64,000 bases of DNA from Bradyrhizobium sp. ORS 285 (GTDB lineage: Bacteria; Pseudomonadota; Alphaproteobacteria; Rhizobiales; Xanthobacteraceae): positions 1,240,001 to 1,304,000 of the forward strand of contig NZ_LT859959.1 in the NCBI RefSeq assembly GCF_900176205.1. Direction: 5' to 3'. The notes beneath the pieces were generated by a model, which worked only from the letters and a program-made list of their open reading frames with translations, did not search any database and was not told the origin of the DNA. This document shows positions 17,949 through 27,995 of the stretch, in pieces. A program made the translations under genes and the position numbers. Position 1 is the first letter of the stretch. Each line of letters opens with the position of its first letter.

Positions 17949-18770
17949 ATGGGCATCATGGGACCCTTAGAGGGGCAAGCTCTTGTACAGAGCACCATTG
18001 AACTCGTTACCGCAGCAGGCCTTAGCGGCGCCCGCGCCCTGGGTGTCATGTTGGTGCTTCCTGTCTTCACCCGGCCGCGGATCAGCGGACTGATTCGAGG
18101 GAGCCTGACTATTGCGATCGGTCTGCCGTGCGTCACGCATATCAAGGTTGGTCTGCGAGCTCTAGATCCAAACACTCGCCTGGTCAGCGTCAGCGTGCTT
18201 GGCCTCAAGGAGGTGTTTGTCGGTCTTGTGCTTGGCATCCTGCTCAGTATTCCATTATGGAGCCTACAGGCAGTCGGCGATATAATCGATACGCAACGAG
18301 GAATTTCGAGCCAAGTTGCGGGGGAGGATCCCGCTACGCACGGCCAAGCGTCCGGAACAGGACTGTTTCTGGGTATTGCGGCGGTTACGATCTTCGTGCT
18401 GGTCGGCGGGCTTCAGACCATGGTGGGCGGCCTCTATGGCAGTTACCTCGTGTGGCCAGTCTATCAATTTCTACCTGCCGTGACGGCGCAAGCTGCAATG
18501 GAATGCCTAGCGCTTCTTGATCGTATCATGATAACAACTTTGTTGGTCGCCGGACCAGTGCTGTCTTTGTTGCTGCTGATAGACATCTCGGTCATGATGC
18601 TCGGTCGTTTGGCGCCTCAGCTCAAGATGAATGACCTCGCACCCATGATCAAAAACAGTGCCTTCGGGATCATTATGGTAAGCTACACGGCTTATCTTCT
18701 TGAATACGCTGGGGCCGAAATCATTAACTCTAACGAGGTGCTTCAGTACCTCAAAAAGCTTTTGAAATGA
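17949..18770 (+). CDS. rhcT: RhcT (SctT), export apparatus membrane protein
   Basis: 273-aa FliR/SctT-family protein with about six hydrophobic segments; conserved features include RALGVMLVLPVFTRPRISGL and the segment after EVFVGLVLGILLSIPLWSLQ with DTQRG. The ATG at 17949 is chosen; a TTG at 17943 would add two residues. It forms, with RhcR and RhcS, the helical export gate entrance. Stop overlaps rhcU by ATGA. Confidence 0.95.
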   Translation: MGIMGPLEGQALVQSTIELVTAAGLSGARALGVMLVLPVFTRPRISGLIRGSLTIAIGLPCVTHIKVGLRALDPNTRLVSVSVLGLKEVFVGLVLGILLSIPLWSLQAVGDIIDTQRGISSQVAGEDPATHGQASGTGLFLGIAAVTIFVLVGGLQTMVGGLYGSYLVWPVYQFLPAVTAQAAMECLALLDRIMITTLLVAGPVLSLLLLIDISVMMLGRLAPQLKMNDLAPMIKNSAFGIIMVSYTAYLLEYAGAEIINSNEVLQYLKKLLK

Positions 18771-19804
18771 GCGGTACGAGCGAAGAGAAAAAGCTGCCTC
18801 CCACCCAAAAGAAGCTGCGAGATGCGCGCAAGAAAGGACAAAGCGCGCGAAGCTCCGATTTTGTCAGTGGCGTTGGCGTTTGTGCCGGTTTAGGCTGCCT
18901 TTGGTTGCGATCTAGTGCGGTGCAAGACAAGTGGCAAGAAACTGTCCGACTAGTAGATAAATTGCAAGAACAGCCATTCACGAGCGCGGTGCCTCGAGCG
19001 CTCAGCGGTTTACTAGAACTTTTTATTGCGACTGTCGCGCCCCTGCTCGCCGCCACCGTCCTAGCGGCCCTTTTGGCTAATATTCTCGCCAATGGCGGTT
19101 TTATTTTTGCCTTAGAGCCGCTCAAGCCAAAGCTCGATAAATTAGATCCTTTCAAAGGCTTAAAGCGGATTGCCTCAAAGCGTTCGGCCATAGAGCTTGG
19201 CAAAACGTGGATTAAAATAATTACGCTTGGTGCGATCTTCATTTTCTGCGTTGCAGCTAGCTGGAAGGCGATGGTCCATATTCCGGCCTGCGGCCTAGCC
19301 TGTTTTGGCTTTGCATTTTTTGAAATCAAAACAATGATCGGGATTGCAGCTGGAGCGTTTCTGGTGGGCGGATTGGGCGACCTACTGATCCAGCGTTGGC
19401 TGTTCATGCAGGACATGCGCATGACTGAAAGTGAAGCTAAGCGTGAGAGCAAGGAGCAGCAAGGCAGTCCACAGGTGAAGCGAGAGCATCGGCGTCTGCG
19501 ACAGGAGTCGGCGAACGAGGCTCCCCTTGGCGTTCATCGCGCCACGTTGATACTGAAGGGCGCGACGGTGTTGATTGGGCTTCGTTATGTGCGAAACGAG
19601 ACCGGCGTACCTGTCCTGGTCTGTGGTGGTGAAGGCGAAGCTGCCTCACAGCTGCTTCGCGAGGCGCGTGCGATGCATCTTTGCGTTGTTGAAGACGAAC
19701 GTCTGACGCTTCAGTTGCTTCACAAAGCAAAGCTCGGCAATCCAATTCCTTCGCAGCATTTTGAATCAGTTGCCAAGGCGCTCTATGCCGCTGGGCTAGT
19801 CTAG
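18767..19804 (+). CDS. rhcU: RhcU (SctU), export switch protein; NPTH site replaced
   Basis: 345-aa FlhB/SctU protein. The N-terminus has the typical charged start (EEKKLPPTQKKLRDARKKGQ) and four membrane segments before about residue 215, followed by the FMQDMRMTESEAKRE linker. The cytoplasmic domain aligns with the family (IGLRYVRNETGVPVL), but where the autocleavage motif NPTH should be, the sequence reads KGAT (264-267). The protein is otherwise complete and the ORF is intact. Last gene of the operon; no downstream rhc gene follows. Confidence 0.93.
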   Translation: MSGTSEEKKLPPTQKKLRDARKKGQSARSSDFVSGVGVCAGLGCLWLRSSAVQDKWQETVRLVDKLQEQPFTSAVPRALSGLLELFIATVAPLLAATVLAALLANILANGGFIFALEPLKPKLDKLDPFKGLKRIASKRSAIELGKTWIKIITLGAIFIFCVAASWKAMVHIPACGLACFGFAFFEIKTMIGIAAGAFLVGGLGDLLIQRWLFMQDMRMTESEAKRESKEQQGSPQVKREHRRLRQESANEAPLGVHRATLILKGATVLIGLRYVRNETGVPVLVCGGEGEAASQLLREARAMHLCVVEDERLTLQLLHKAKLGNPIPSQHFESVAKALYAAGLV

Positions 19805-20857
19805 GATCGGCAAAAAGAGACGTGCCAGAGAGGCTTATCAGCGATAATGAGAGAGCCTGCGTATAGGTGGCTGATGGAAACGCAGGCGTAGGTTCTTGCA
19901 AGGCGGGGTGGCGCCTGATTGCTCTTGTTGCCGCGATGGGCCACAGGAGCAACGCGGTGGATTATTGTCAGGAGTCAGCAGTATTGTGTGGATCGGGCCG
20001 TGCGAGGTGCGGTGCGATTATGTCCCAAATTTGCGGCCCCCGCGATACCGATGATCGCTTGAACCGCTGACCTTGCCCCTAAATGTCTTTCTCAGGCCGG
20101 AGCCGTTCGGGCAGGTGGATGTGCCATTTGGGCGGTGGTAGCTGCGGAACTCCTTAGTTACGGCCGCCTCCCTCCTGAACTGGACGGCAAAGGTCAGCCC
20201 GTGTTCAACGCGCGCTGCGGACGATCGCCTCTCGCATTGTTGAGTGACAAAGGCGCATTCTTGTGGATGTTCATCTGGCCGTTCTTTGGGACATTGACGC
20301 CTCGCAAGCTTAGCTTTCTCGGTTCAGGCCAGACGGATGAACGACCACAGCTAGTTCTCGAAGCCGATGTCGATCAGCGAACAACTATTCCTGCACTAAC
20401 GCGGAGACAAAATTAGTCTCGCAGCCACTCAAGTGTCGACGGTTGCGGCAGTGCACCTTGAGCGTTCGACAAGTCTTTGCGGAACATCGTTGATTGCACT
20501 AATACAATTGCGCTTTGGCATTGTTAGGTAGGAGTCTGTCGCAGAAGCAGCTTTCGAGAATCTGACCATAGTCGTGTAATGCTTATTGTTAGTCGAGCTT
20601 TGGTTGGCATCAAACCGCACAGTACAGCAATTTGCGCTGTATTGCTCAACTGGCAATCTCAGGGCCTGAGACTGACTATTCAACGCGTAATGCTGATATT
20701 GCAGCGGTGGATTAGTCGCCACAGGACTTGCGTTCGGCTAAGGATGATTGTTTTATGAAAAGCGAAACGATACTTGACGCTGGCAAAGCGTCAAGACGCT
20801 CGATGCGTGTCCGACACGTCCCAGCCCCGCAATTGTATCTAGAGGAAGACGAGCCCC
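19805..20857. other. About 1 kb with no recognised gene between rhcU and virK
   Basis: Only short frames are present. A minus-strand frame (20429-20722, 97 aa) has no recognisable features. A tts-box-like sequence faces left at 20301-20329. I see no clear terminator after rhcU. Confidence 0.5.
20301..20329 (-). promoter_or_regulatory. Degenerate tts-box-like sequence
   Basis: Shares the 14-base core AAGCTTAGCTTTCT at the same internal position with the tts box of the nopM-like gene (36788-36816), but lacks the GTCAG half. It points left, where no gene was recognised, so it may be a relic. Confidence 0.35.
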
Positions 20858-21298
20858 GTGAAATCAAATGTAAAGTCCATATTCATCCTGCTTATGATGT
20901 TTTCTGCAAGCGTTAAAAGCACGGTCGTAAGTGCGGATGACGCATCACCCAAATACATTGAGGTGCTCAATGCCCTTCAGGCGGGCAAGAACGTTAAATT
21001 GTTGCTCGACATGAGCCGCTGTAATCCCACCGAGGGCGGAAAGCCAAGCTCAGCTACACTTGCCGGGTTGGCTGTCAGCGCCTTTAGGGTAACCGTCCAG
21101 AATGGCATAAGCTTCTCTAACGCGCACCAAACGGTTGACAATTCGGGGCATGCCGTGACGGAATTTATTCGTCATAGTCTCAGTCGGGAGGGCAAACTGA
21201 CTGTGCGGGCCTCCAAGCTCGTCGTTGGAAGCAATGAGCTAGTGAATCAAGGTGAATTCACTTGCGAAGTGCCGGACGGGGCACGGTTTATTTGGTAA
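20858..21298 (+). CDS. virK: VirK-family secreted protein
   Basis: 146 aa with an N-terminal signal peptide (SIFILLMMFSASVKSTVVSA, cleavage near residue 26). The mature part matches the VirK family, first described next to the Agrobacterium vir genes and also found in rhizobial symbiosis regions: ALQAGKNVKLLLDMSRC, then LAVSAFRVT and HAVTEFIRHSLSREGKLTVRAS. Two Cys residues (in MSRCNP and FTCEVP) may pair. The start is GTG with an AGAGGAAGA-like site upstream. Role unknown. Confidence 0.82.
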   Translation: MKSNVKSIFILLMMFSASVKSTVVSADDASPKYIEVLNALQAGKNVKLLLDMSRCNPTEGGKPSSATLAGLAVSAFRVTVQNGISFSNAHQTVDNSGHAVTEFIRHSLSREGKLTVRASKLVVGSNELVNQGEFTCEVPDGARFIW

Positions 21299-21523
21299 GC
21301 TGCAGGATTACGTCGCGTTGGCCTTGACCGTTTTAACAGTAAGGCCGGTATCGTAAGCCCATAGATGCTGCTCTCGACAGGGGGTGACGGCCAAAATGAT
21401 ATTGGCCGTCGTTTTTGGACGCTGACCTGCCACCGATATGTCATCCAGCAGCATTTAGAGTCCGAATGGGTTTGCAGTGAGGCCGAGCTTTGGACCACCC
21501 AGAACTAGAGTTTTGCGCCCTGA

Positions 21524-21690
21524 TCACGGTGGCGGGCTGGTTGCGCCATCGTGGTTTTGCAGCAGAATCGGCGGTTTGTTGCCGATTGCGCCGTGCGGCC
21601 GTTCTTCGTTGTAGTACCTGCGCCAAGTCTCCACTGTTTCCTCGGCATCCGCAAGCGTCAGGAAGCAATGGGCAATTGAGACATTCCTCC
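21524..21690 (-). pseudogene. IS3-family OrfB C-terminal fragment
   Basis: Minus-strand remnant encoding EETVETWRRYYNEERPHGA then IGNKPPIL, the usual end of an IS3 (IS407-type) integrase. The rest is missing because it abuts another IS3 copy at about 21690. Confidence 0.75.
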
Positions 21691-21722
21691 CGGGTTTAGC
21701 GAACAGCAGATCATCTGGATTT

Positions 21723-21947
21723 TTGAAGGAGCACGAGGCTGGCGTTGCGGTCGCCGATCTGTGCCGCAAGCATGGCGTGAGCGACGCCAGCATTTACAAG
21801 TGGAAGGCCAAGTTCGGCGAAACGGACGTCTCGGAGGCCAAGCGGCTGAAGACGCTGGAGGACGAGAATACACGGCTGAAGCGGCTGCTGGCGGACGCGA
21901 TGCTGGACAATGCTGCCCTGAAGGATCTCCTGGGAAAGAAGTCGTGA
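21723..21947 (+). pseudogene. IS3 OrfA, broken at its 5' end
   Basis: Encodes the HTH and leucine-zipper part of OrfA (VADLCRKHGVSDASIYKWK; LEDENTRLKRLLADAML; stop after LGKKS). Compared with the 36.9-38.1 kb copy, the start codon region is missing and a small insertion shifts the frame just before 21723, so the apparent start there is internal. Confidence 0.75.
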
Positions 21948-21996
21948 CGCCCGCGGCGAAGCGGAAAGCTGTCGTACATCTCGTGGCGTTCACGGG

Positions 21997-22899
<903 letters not shown>

Positions 22900-22917
22900 A
22901 ACTTGGGGGCAAGGTCA

Positions 22918-24045
22918 TCCTCATTGAAGTGCCGTCAAAAGGCGTCGAAGCGGCGTTGGTGATCTTCACACCCATTCATTGGCTCCAGTTCAAGCTAAGC
23001 CCGCTCCGGTGGCTTAATCCTAACGGCCGGCCGGGAAAACCAGCCCCCTCCCAGCTCAATGACCACACGCAAGCTGCGTCGCGCTCCCACCGGACTGCTT
23101 ACAAAATCGTTAATGCAACGACCAAAGACGCTTGATCCTTCCCCGGCGTCAGATTGTAAGTCTTCTGGCAAGCCGCGACACTTCCAGTCGTGTTCAACCC
23201 TTTCTGACAGGTAGTGACCAGTGCGACCGTTTGCACCCCATAAATTCCACGACTGCGCCGCATCGCGCTACTGCGTTATTCTTCCAGTAGGACGATGCTC
23301 CACGTCGATGATTTGCGGAGCGGCGAACCCTAACCCACCATGTGTCACGAGGGCGCAAAATGCGTCACGAGGAGTTCGCTGGCGCTCGCCAGTGCTAGGT
23401 CCGCATCAGGAGTGTTTCGGGCTAGCAAAAAGTCCTCACTACGCGCGAGTCTATTGGGAGGCGCTATCGACGCCCGATAGCTGCATTGTTGAAGCACGGT
23501 GTGCATCTCAGCAGATCAGGGGGGCGAGTAGGTTGATCGCGGTTTTCTAATCATTGCATGGTCATGCTTGACTTGATGACTTCGGATATATGGGGGAAGG
23601 GGCGACTGAGGCAGTCGCGGTGCGACGGCTCCTCTATGAAGAGTGGCAATCGTCAAGCCCCCCTAGTCGGGGTATTGCGATCTTTGATGCGGGGGCGGAA
23701 CAGCTTCTTCCCAGTCTCCGCTTCTAAGTGGCAATCATGCTCTCACTCGCGCTATTCAGCAACAGTCAGGACAGATGACAGCTCTACTGGCGACATTCGT
23801 TGAACAACAATTTCATCAAAACGAGAGGCGAGTTTTGATCGGCGCCGTGGTTCCGAGAATTTCGTCCTGCGTGATGTGTGTTCCTAATCATCCACTCAGT
23901 GGTGCCGGCCCAACATCGTCGCGAGCACATCGCCCGTGTATGCATTCAATGACGGGTCTCGACCATTGCGTGAAAGGTCGAGGATCATCTATTTCGCACG
24001 CATGCGGTCCAAACCGAACGCTCGGGATGAGCGCCGCGAGCGGTG
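22918..24045. other. 1.1 kb without a recognised gene upstream of rhcC2
   Basis: Only short, unconvincing frames on either strand. Around 22974-23003 there is half of a tts-box-like pattern (CAAGCTAAGCCCGC) on the plus strand; the GTCAG half is absent. Nothing else was recognised. Confidence 0.5.
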
Positions 24046-24085
24046 TCAGCTAGATCCTGGCAGTTTCAGCTAGATCCCGGAAGTT
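24046..24085 (+). repeat. Tandem 20-bp repeat directly upstream of rhcC2
   Basis: Two adjacent imperfect copies: TCAGCTAGATCCTGGCAGTT and TCAGCTAGATCCCGGAAGTT (two mismatches). It lies about 95 bp before the chosen rhcC2 start and could be a regulatory site or the end of a lost element. Confidence 0.75.
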
Positions 24086-24179
24086 ATTGGCGCAACATCG
24101 GCTGGCTAGCCGATCGAACTCTGAAGGCAGCACTCACTTGAACTTCTTTAACAAAAAACACGTCGCTCACGACACGTTG

Positions 24180-25583
24180 ATGGTCGCTGGCGCCTCTCGT
24201 CGCATCGCGGTGCGTCTCCGGAGCGCGCTGTTTGTAGCTTGTATGCTGGTTCCAGTCTCGGGCATGGCTCAAACATCGAGTAGCGGAGACCGGCCACATG
24301 CTGCGCTTGACAGCGACACTGGTACGCTCAACATCACCTCCTCACAGGGGAGGACAGTTCGTCTCAAATCGCCCGCAGCGAGCATCTTTGTTGCCGATCC
24401 TGCAATTGCGGATTACCAAGCCGCGTCGAACACTACGATTTTCGTGTTCGGTAAAAAGTCCGGCCGAACAAGCCTGTTTGCCCTCAATGACAAGGGGGAG
24501 GCTCTCGCCGAGCTGGCAGTCGTCGTCACCCAGCCGATTGAGGATCTCCGAGCCGCGCTGAAGGCCGAGGTCGGCGACTATCCAATTCAGGTTAGCTACA
24601 CGCCGCGTGGCGCGATCCTTAGCGGTACGGCGCCCAGTGCAGATGTTATCGAGGCGGCTAGGAAGGTTACTGAGCAGTTTCTCGGAGCGGGCGCACTGGT
24701 TGTGAACAAAATCAAGGTCGCCGGCTCTCTGCAGGTGAATCTTAGCGTAAGAGTTGCAGAAGTCTCGCGTAGTGCTGTGAAAGATCTCAATATAAACTTC
24801 ACCGCATCCGGCCCAAACGGCGCTTTCCTAGTGACCGGCAAAGGCGGTGGCTCTGGCGCAGCCGCCGGCGGTGGTACAATCGGGATCGGCTTTAGTGCTG
24901 GAAATGCAAATTTGAGCGCGGTTCTCGACGCCCTCGCAAGTGAGCACCTCGCCTCAATTCTGGCTGAGCCGAATTTGACCGCAATGTCAGGCGAATCCGC
25001 AAGCTTCCTTGCAGGAGGCGAATTTCCCATTCCGGTGATGCAGGATAACCGGCAGGTTTCTGTCCAGTTTCGTCAGTTCGGTGTAAGCCTCGACTTCGTT
25101 CCGACAGTTCTCAACAATAATCAGATCAATGTTCGAGTGAAGCCAGAAGTTAGCGAACTGTCGAGTGAGGGCGAAGTTAAGATCAATGGCATGTCGGTCC
25201 CCGCTCTTTCCACCCGACGGGCGAGCACGGTGGTCGAGCTCGCTAGCGGTCAGAGCTTTGCGATTGGCGGCCTCATCAGACGTAACTTTAACACTGATAT
25301 CGGTGAATTCCCCTGGCTCGGTGATGTGCCGATCCTGGGTGTGCTTTTTCGCTCATCATCGTTTCAGAAACACGAAACCGAGCTGGTAATTATTGTCACG
25401 CCATACATCGTGCGGCCGGCATCGACCCCAAAGAAAATGAGTACGCCGAGCGAGCGCATCTCACCTCCCTCAGACGCTGGACGAATCCTGACGAATACGG
25501 TGGCCCGACCGCCTCGGGACCGCGATGCGCCTCGTACCAAGGCACCGGGATTGACCGGGAGTGCCGGCTCTATCCTCGAATGA
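24180..25583 (+). CDS. rhcC2: RhcC2, CpaC-type secretin of the T3SS
   Basis: About 467 aa from the ATG at 24180, which puts a good signal peptide (LRSALFVACMLVPVSGMAQT) near the N-terminus; in-frame TTG codons upstream (24087, 24138) are alternatives. The N-terminal domain is of the pilus-secretin type (IFVADPAIADYQA; TIFVFGKKSGRTSLFAL), then a BON-like segment, then the secretin core (ILAEPNLTAMSGESASFLAGGEFPIPV; FAIGGLIRR; PWLGDVPILGVLFRS; VIIVTPYIV). In rhizobia this protein works with RhcC1 to form the outer-membrane pore. Confidence 0.9.
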   Translation: MVAGASRRIAVRLRSALFVACMLVPVSGMAQTSSSGDRPHAALDSDTGTLNITSSQGRTVRLKSPAASIFVADPAIADYQAASNTTIFVFGKKSGRTSLFALNDKGEALAELAVVVTQPIEDLRAALKAEVGDYPIQVSYTPRGAILSGTAPSADVIEAARKVTEQFLGAGALVVNKIKVAGSLQVNLSVRVAEVSRSAVKDLNINFTASGPNGAFLVTGKGGGSGAAAGGGTIGIGFSAGNANLSAVLDALASEHLASILAEPNLTAMSGESASFLAGGEFPIPVMQDNRQVSVQFRQFGVSLDFVPTVLNNNQINVRVKPEVSELSSEGEVKINGMSVPALSTRRASTVVELASGQSFAIGGLIRRNFNTDIGEFPWLGDVPILGVLFRSSSFQKHETELVIIVTPYIVRPASTPKKMSTPSERISPPSDAGRILTNTVARPPRDRDAPRTKAPGLTGSAGSILE

Positions 25584-25593
25584 GAACAGCCAA

Positions 25594-26259
25594 ATGATCT
25601 TGCGACAAATCTGCCAATTGATCGGCGTTGCGGCAACATTGGTTGGCTGCGCAGATACAGCTCCCGACCATTACGGACCTGGCGAGCAATCGGTTAAGGT
25701 CGAGCAAAAGAGCCGCGTTTTGTTCTTAAAAAGCCTTCACCGCCCCGAAGCGCATCGGCTGCGGAGGTTCATTGCGACTGCCGGCGGGGGGCGGCCGGAT
25801 GTACTGCATGTCGATGTCACCGGCTCGGAACGCCTCACGGCGCAAGTGGCGCACGAGGCCCTCGCTATGGGCATTGCTCCGTACAACATTCGGCTTTCTA
25901 ACCTTCCTCCGGATCACTTCACTCATTCAATGGTGAGGATCGAGGTGACCACCTTCCAAGTCTATCCTCCGCCGTGTCCGTCGCTTTCTATCGTCGGCCC
26001 TACCGTGAACGACAATGCTTTCGACTCGACGCTTGGCTGCTCGACCAGAAACAATCTTGCAACGATGGTCAATGACCCGGTCGATTTGCTGGAGAATCGA
26101 TCAATCATGCCGAGTAATGGCGAACGTGCTGCCAATCCTCTCGCCCGCGACGGTACCTTCAGACCGTCCAGCAGGATGAACGGAGAAGACGGCCCTCGCG
26201 ACAAGCTAGCGCCGGAAGCTTCCGGCGCTACGGCGGGGGACGGCCGGCCAATTCGGTAG
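25594..26259 (+). CDS. CpaD-like lipoprotein next to rhcC2 (Y4xK-type)
   Basis: 221 aa starting MILRQICQLIGVAA with a lipobox LVGC (Cys at about residue 19). The body resembles CpaD-type pilus lipoproteins (VTGSERLTAQVAHEALAMGI then IRLSNLP; VRIEVTTFQVYPPPCP). It begins 10 bp after rhcC2 ends, so the two are probably cotranscribed. Probably a pilotin-like or stabilising partner of the secretin; that role is inference. An IS256 begins 10 bp after its stop, so the 3' part of the operon may be lost. Confidence 0.8.
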   Translation: MILRQICQLIGVAATLVGCADTAPDHYGPGEQSVKVEQKSRVLFLKSLHRPEAHRLRRFIATAGGGRPDVLHVDVTGSERLTAQVAHEALAMGIAPYNIRLSNLPPDHFTHSMVRIEVTTFQVYPPPCPSLSIVGPTVNDNAFDSTLGCSTRNNLATMVNDPVDLLENRSIMPSNGERAANPLARDGTFRPSSRMNGEDGPRDKLAPEASGATAGDGRPIR

Positions 26260-26269
26260 CGCAGCAGGT

Positions 26270-27696
26270 GGTCGTGTCCCCGGGCGTGGTGTAACTCGGT
26301 AGAGCAAAGCCGTCCGCCCGCGCGCTCCCCCATAGCGCTGTAGCGGGTGGACGGCTTTGCGGTGGTCACCGGCGATTGCCCGGTAGGGTCGGGTTGCTGA
26401 CACCAACCTGATTCGAGGAACCACCGATGACCGACGAGATGATGAACCTTCGCGCACTCGTGGAGAAGGCCCCGGACGCGGATCTTCTGCGCGAGATGAT
26501 CGGCTTTGCAGCGCAGCGGTTGATGGAGATGGAAGTCGCCGGGCTGACCGGGGCGGCCTATGGCGAGAAGAGCTCCGAGCGTCTGGCGCAGCGCAACGGC
26601 TACCGTGACCGGACCTGGGAGACGCGGGCCGGTTCGGTCGAGCTGCGCGTTCCCAAGCTGCGCAAGGGAAGCTACTTCCCGGGCTTCCTGGAGCCGCGCC
26701 GGATGGCCGAGAAGGCGCTGACCGCCGTGATCCAGGAAGCCTACGTCCAGGGCGTCTCGACCCGTTCGGTCGACGACCTCGTGCAGGCGATGGGGATGAG
26801 CGGCATCTCCAAGAGCCAGGTGAGCCGGCTCTGTGGCGAGATCGACGACAAGGTGAAGGCCTTTCTCGCCCGTCCGATCGAAGGCGACTGGCCGTATCTG
26901 TGGATCGACGCCACCTACGTGAAGGTGCGCCAGAACGGGCGCATCGTCTCGGTCGCGGTTATCGTCGCGATCGGCGTCAACAGCGACGGCCGACGCGAGG
27001 TGCTGGGCATGGACGTCGGCCCGTCCGAGGCCGAGACGTTCTGGACCGCGTTCCTGCGCAAGCTCACACGCCGTGGACTGCGTGGCGTGCAGCTCGTGAT
27101 CTCGGATGCTCACGAGGGCATCAAGGCCACCGTCGCCAAGGTGCTCAATGCCACCTGGCAGCGTTGTCGCGTTCACTTCATGCGCAACGCTCTCGCTCAT
27201 GCCGGTAAGAGCGGGCGCCGCGTGGTCTCCGCCTTCATCGCCACGGCCTTTGCCCAGGACGACGCCGAGGCAGCCAAGGCGCAATGGCGCAAGGTCGCCG
27301 ACCAGATCCGTCCCAACGTGCCCAAGCTCGCCGCCCTCATGGATGAGGCCGAGCCTGACGTGCTCGCCTATATGAGCTTCCCGGCACAGCACCGCGCCAA
27401 GCTGCACTCGACCAATCCAATCGAGAGGGTCAATGGCGAGATCAAGCGCCGCACCGAGGTCGTCGGCATCTTCCCAAACGAGGAAGCAATCGTCCGTCTC
27501 GTCGGTGCGATCCTGCTCGAGCAGAACGACGAGTGGGCCGTCCAGCGCGCCCGCTACATGACTCTGGAAACCATCGCGCCTTTGAGCGATGATCCCATTG
27601 CTGGCCTGCCCGCCGTGGCAGGCTGACCAGCTCGGCCCGCACCGGAATCGCCCGGTGATCCACCATGCCAGCTACACCACTCTATGGGACACGATC
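26270..27696 (+). mobile_element. IS256-family element, copy 1 (1427 bp)
   Basis: Ends GGTCGTGTCCC (left) and, inverted, GGATCGTGTCCC (right). Flanking bases CAGCAGGT (26262-26269) and CCGCAGGT (27697-27704) could be an 8-bp duplication with one change. A second full copy, inverted, is at 44584-46010. Confidence 0.88.
26427..27626 (+). CDS. IS256-family transposase
   Basis: 399-aa DDE transposase of the Mutator/IS256 superfamily. The catalytic residues are in [30 protein letters not shown] (followed by the family's [11 protein letters not shown]) and [16 protein letters not shown]. Complete frame, usual length. It differs from the copy at 44.6 kb at only a few residues. Confidence 0.95.
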   Translation: MTDEMMNLRALVEKAPDADLLREMIGFAAQRLMEMEVAGLTGAAYGEKSSERLAQRNGYRDRTWETRAGSVELRVPKLRKGSYFPGFLEPRRMAEKALTAVIQEAYVQGVSTRSVDDLVQAMGMSGISKSQVSRLCGEIDDKVKAFLARPIEGDWPYLWIDATYVKVRQNGRIVSVAVIVAIGVNSDGRREVLGMDVGPSEAETFWTAFLRKLTRRGLRGVQLVISDAHEGIKATVAKVLNATWQRCRVHFMRNALAHAGKSGRRVVSAFIATAFAQDDAEAAKAQWRKVADQIRPNVPKLAALMDEAEPDVLAYMSFPAQHRAKLHSTNPIERVNGEIKRRTEVVGIFPNEEAIVRLVGAILLEQNDEWAVQRARYMTLETIAPLSDDPIAGLPAVAG

Positions 27697-27995
27697 CCGC
27701 AGGTTTGCAATGATACCGTAAGGCCTAAGCCGACTAGAGGTGCTAAATTGATCCTCAATGCATGGCACAGGCGGCATGGTTTCGATTGTCGTAGCGAGTT
27801 TGCAATAGGCCGGAGATTATTTGGAGCCGCGGTGAAATGTTTTACCTGTGGGCACTTCGTCGCTTGCAGACGTTTGTTCCTCGGTTAGAGCTCCCGCGTC
27901 ACATTCGTAGCGGGTGACCTTGCCCCTAGTATCAACCGGCGTTCAAAATTGACCCCGCGTATTGCCTCAGCGAGGATGTTACCCGGACGAAGGTC

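Noticed and set aside
25962..27407. Long minus-strand frame of 481 codons
   Set aside because: Lies opposite the rhcC2-linked lipoprotein gene and the IS256 transposase; composition (His/Leu/Gly-rich) is that of an antisense shadow. The same frame appears opposite the other IS256 copy (44873-46513).
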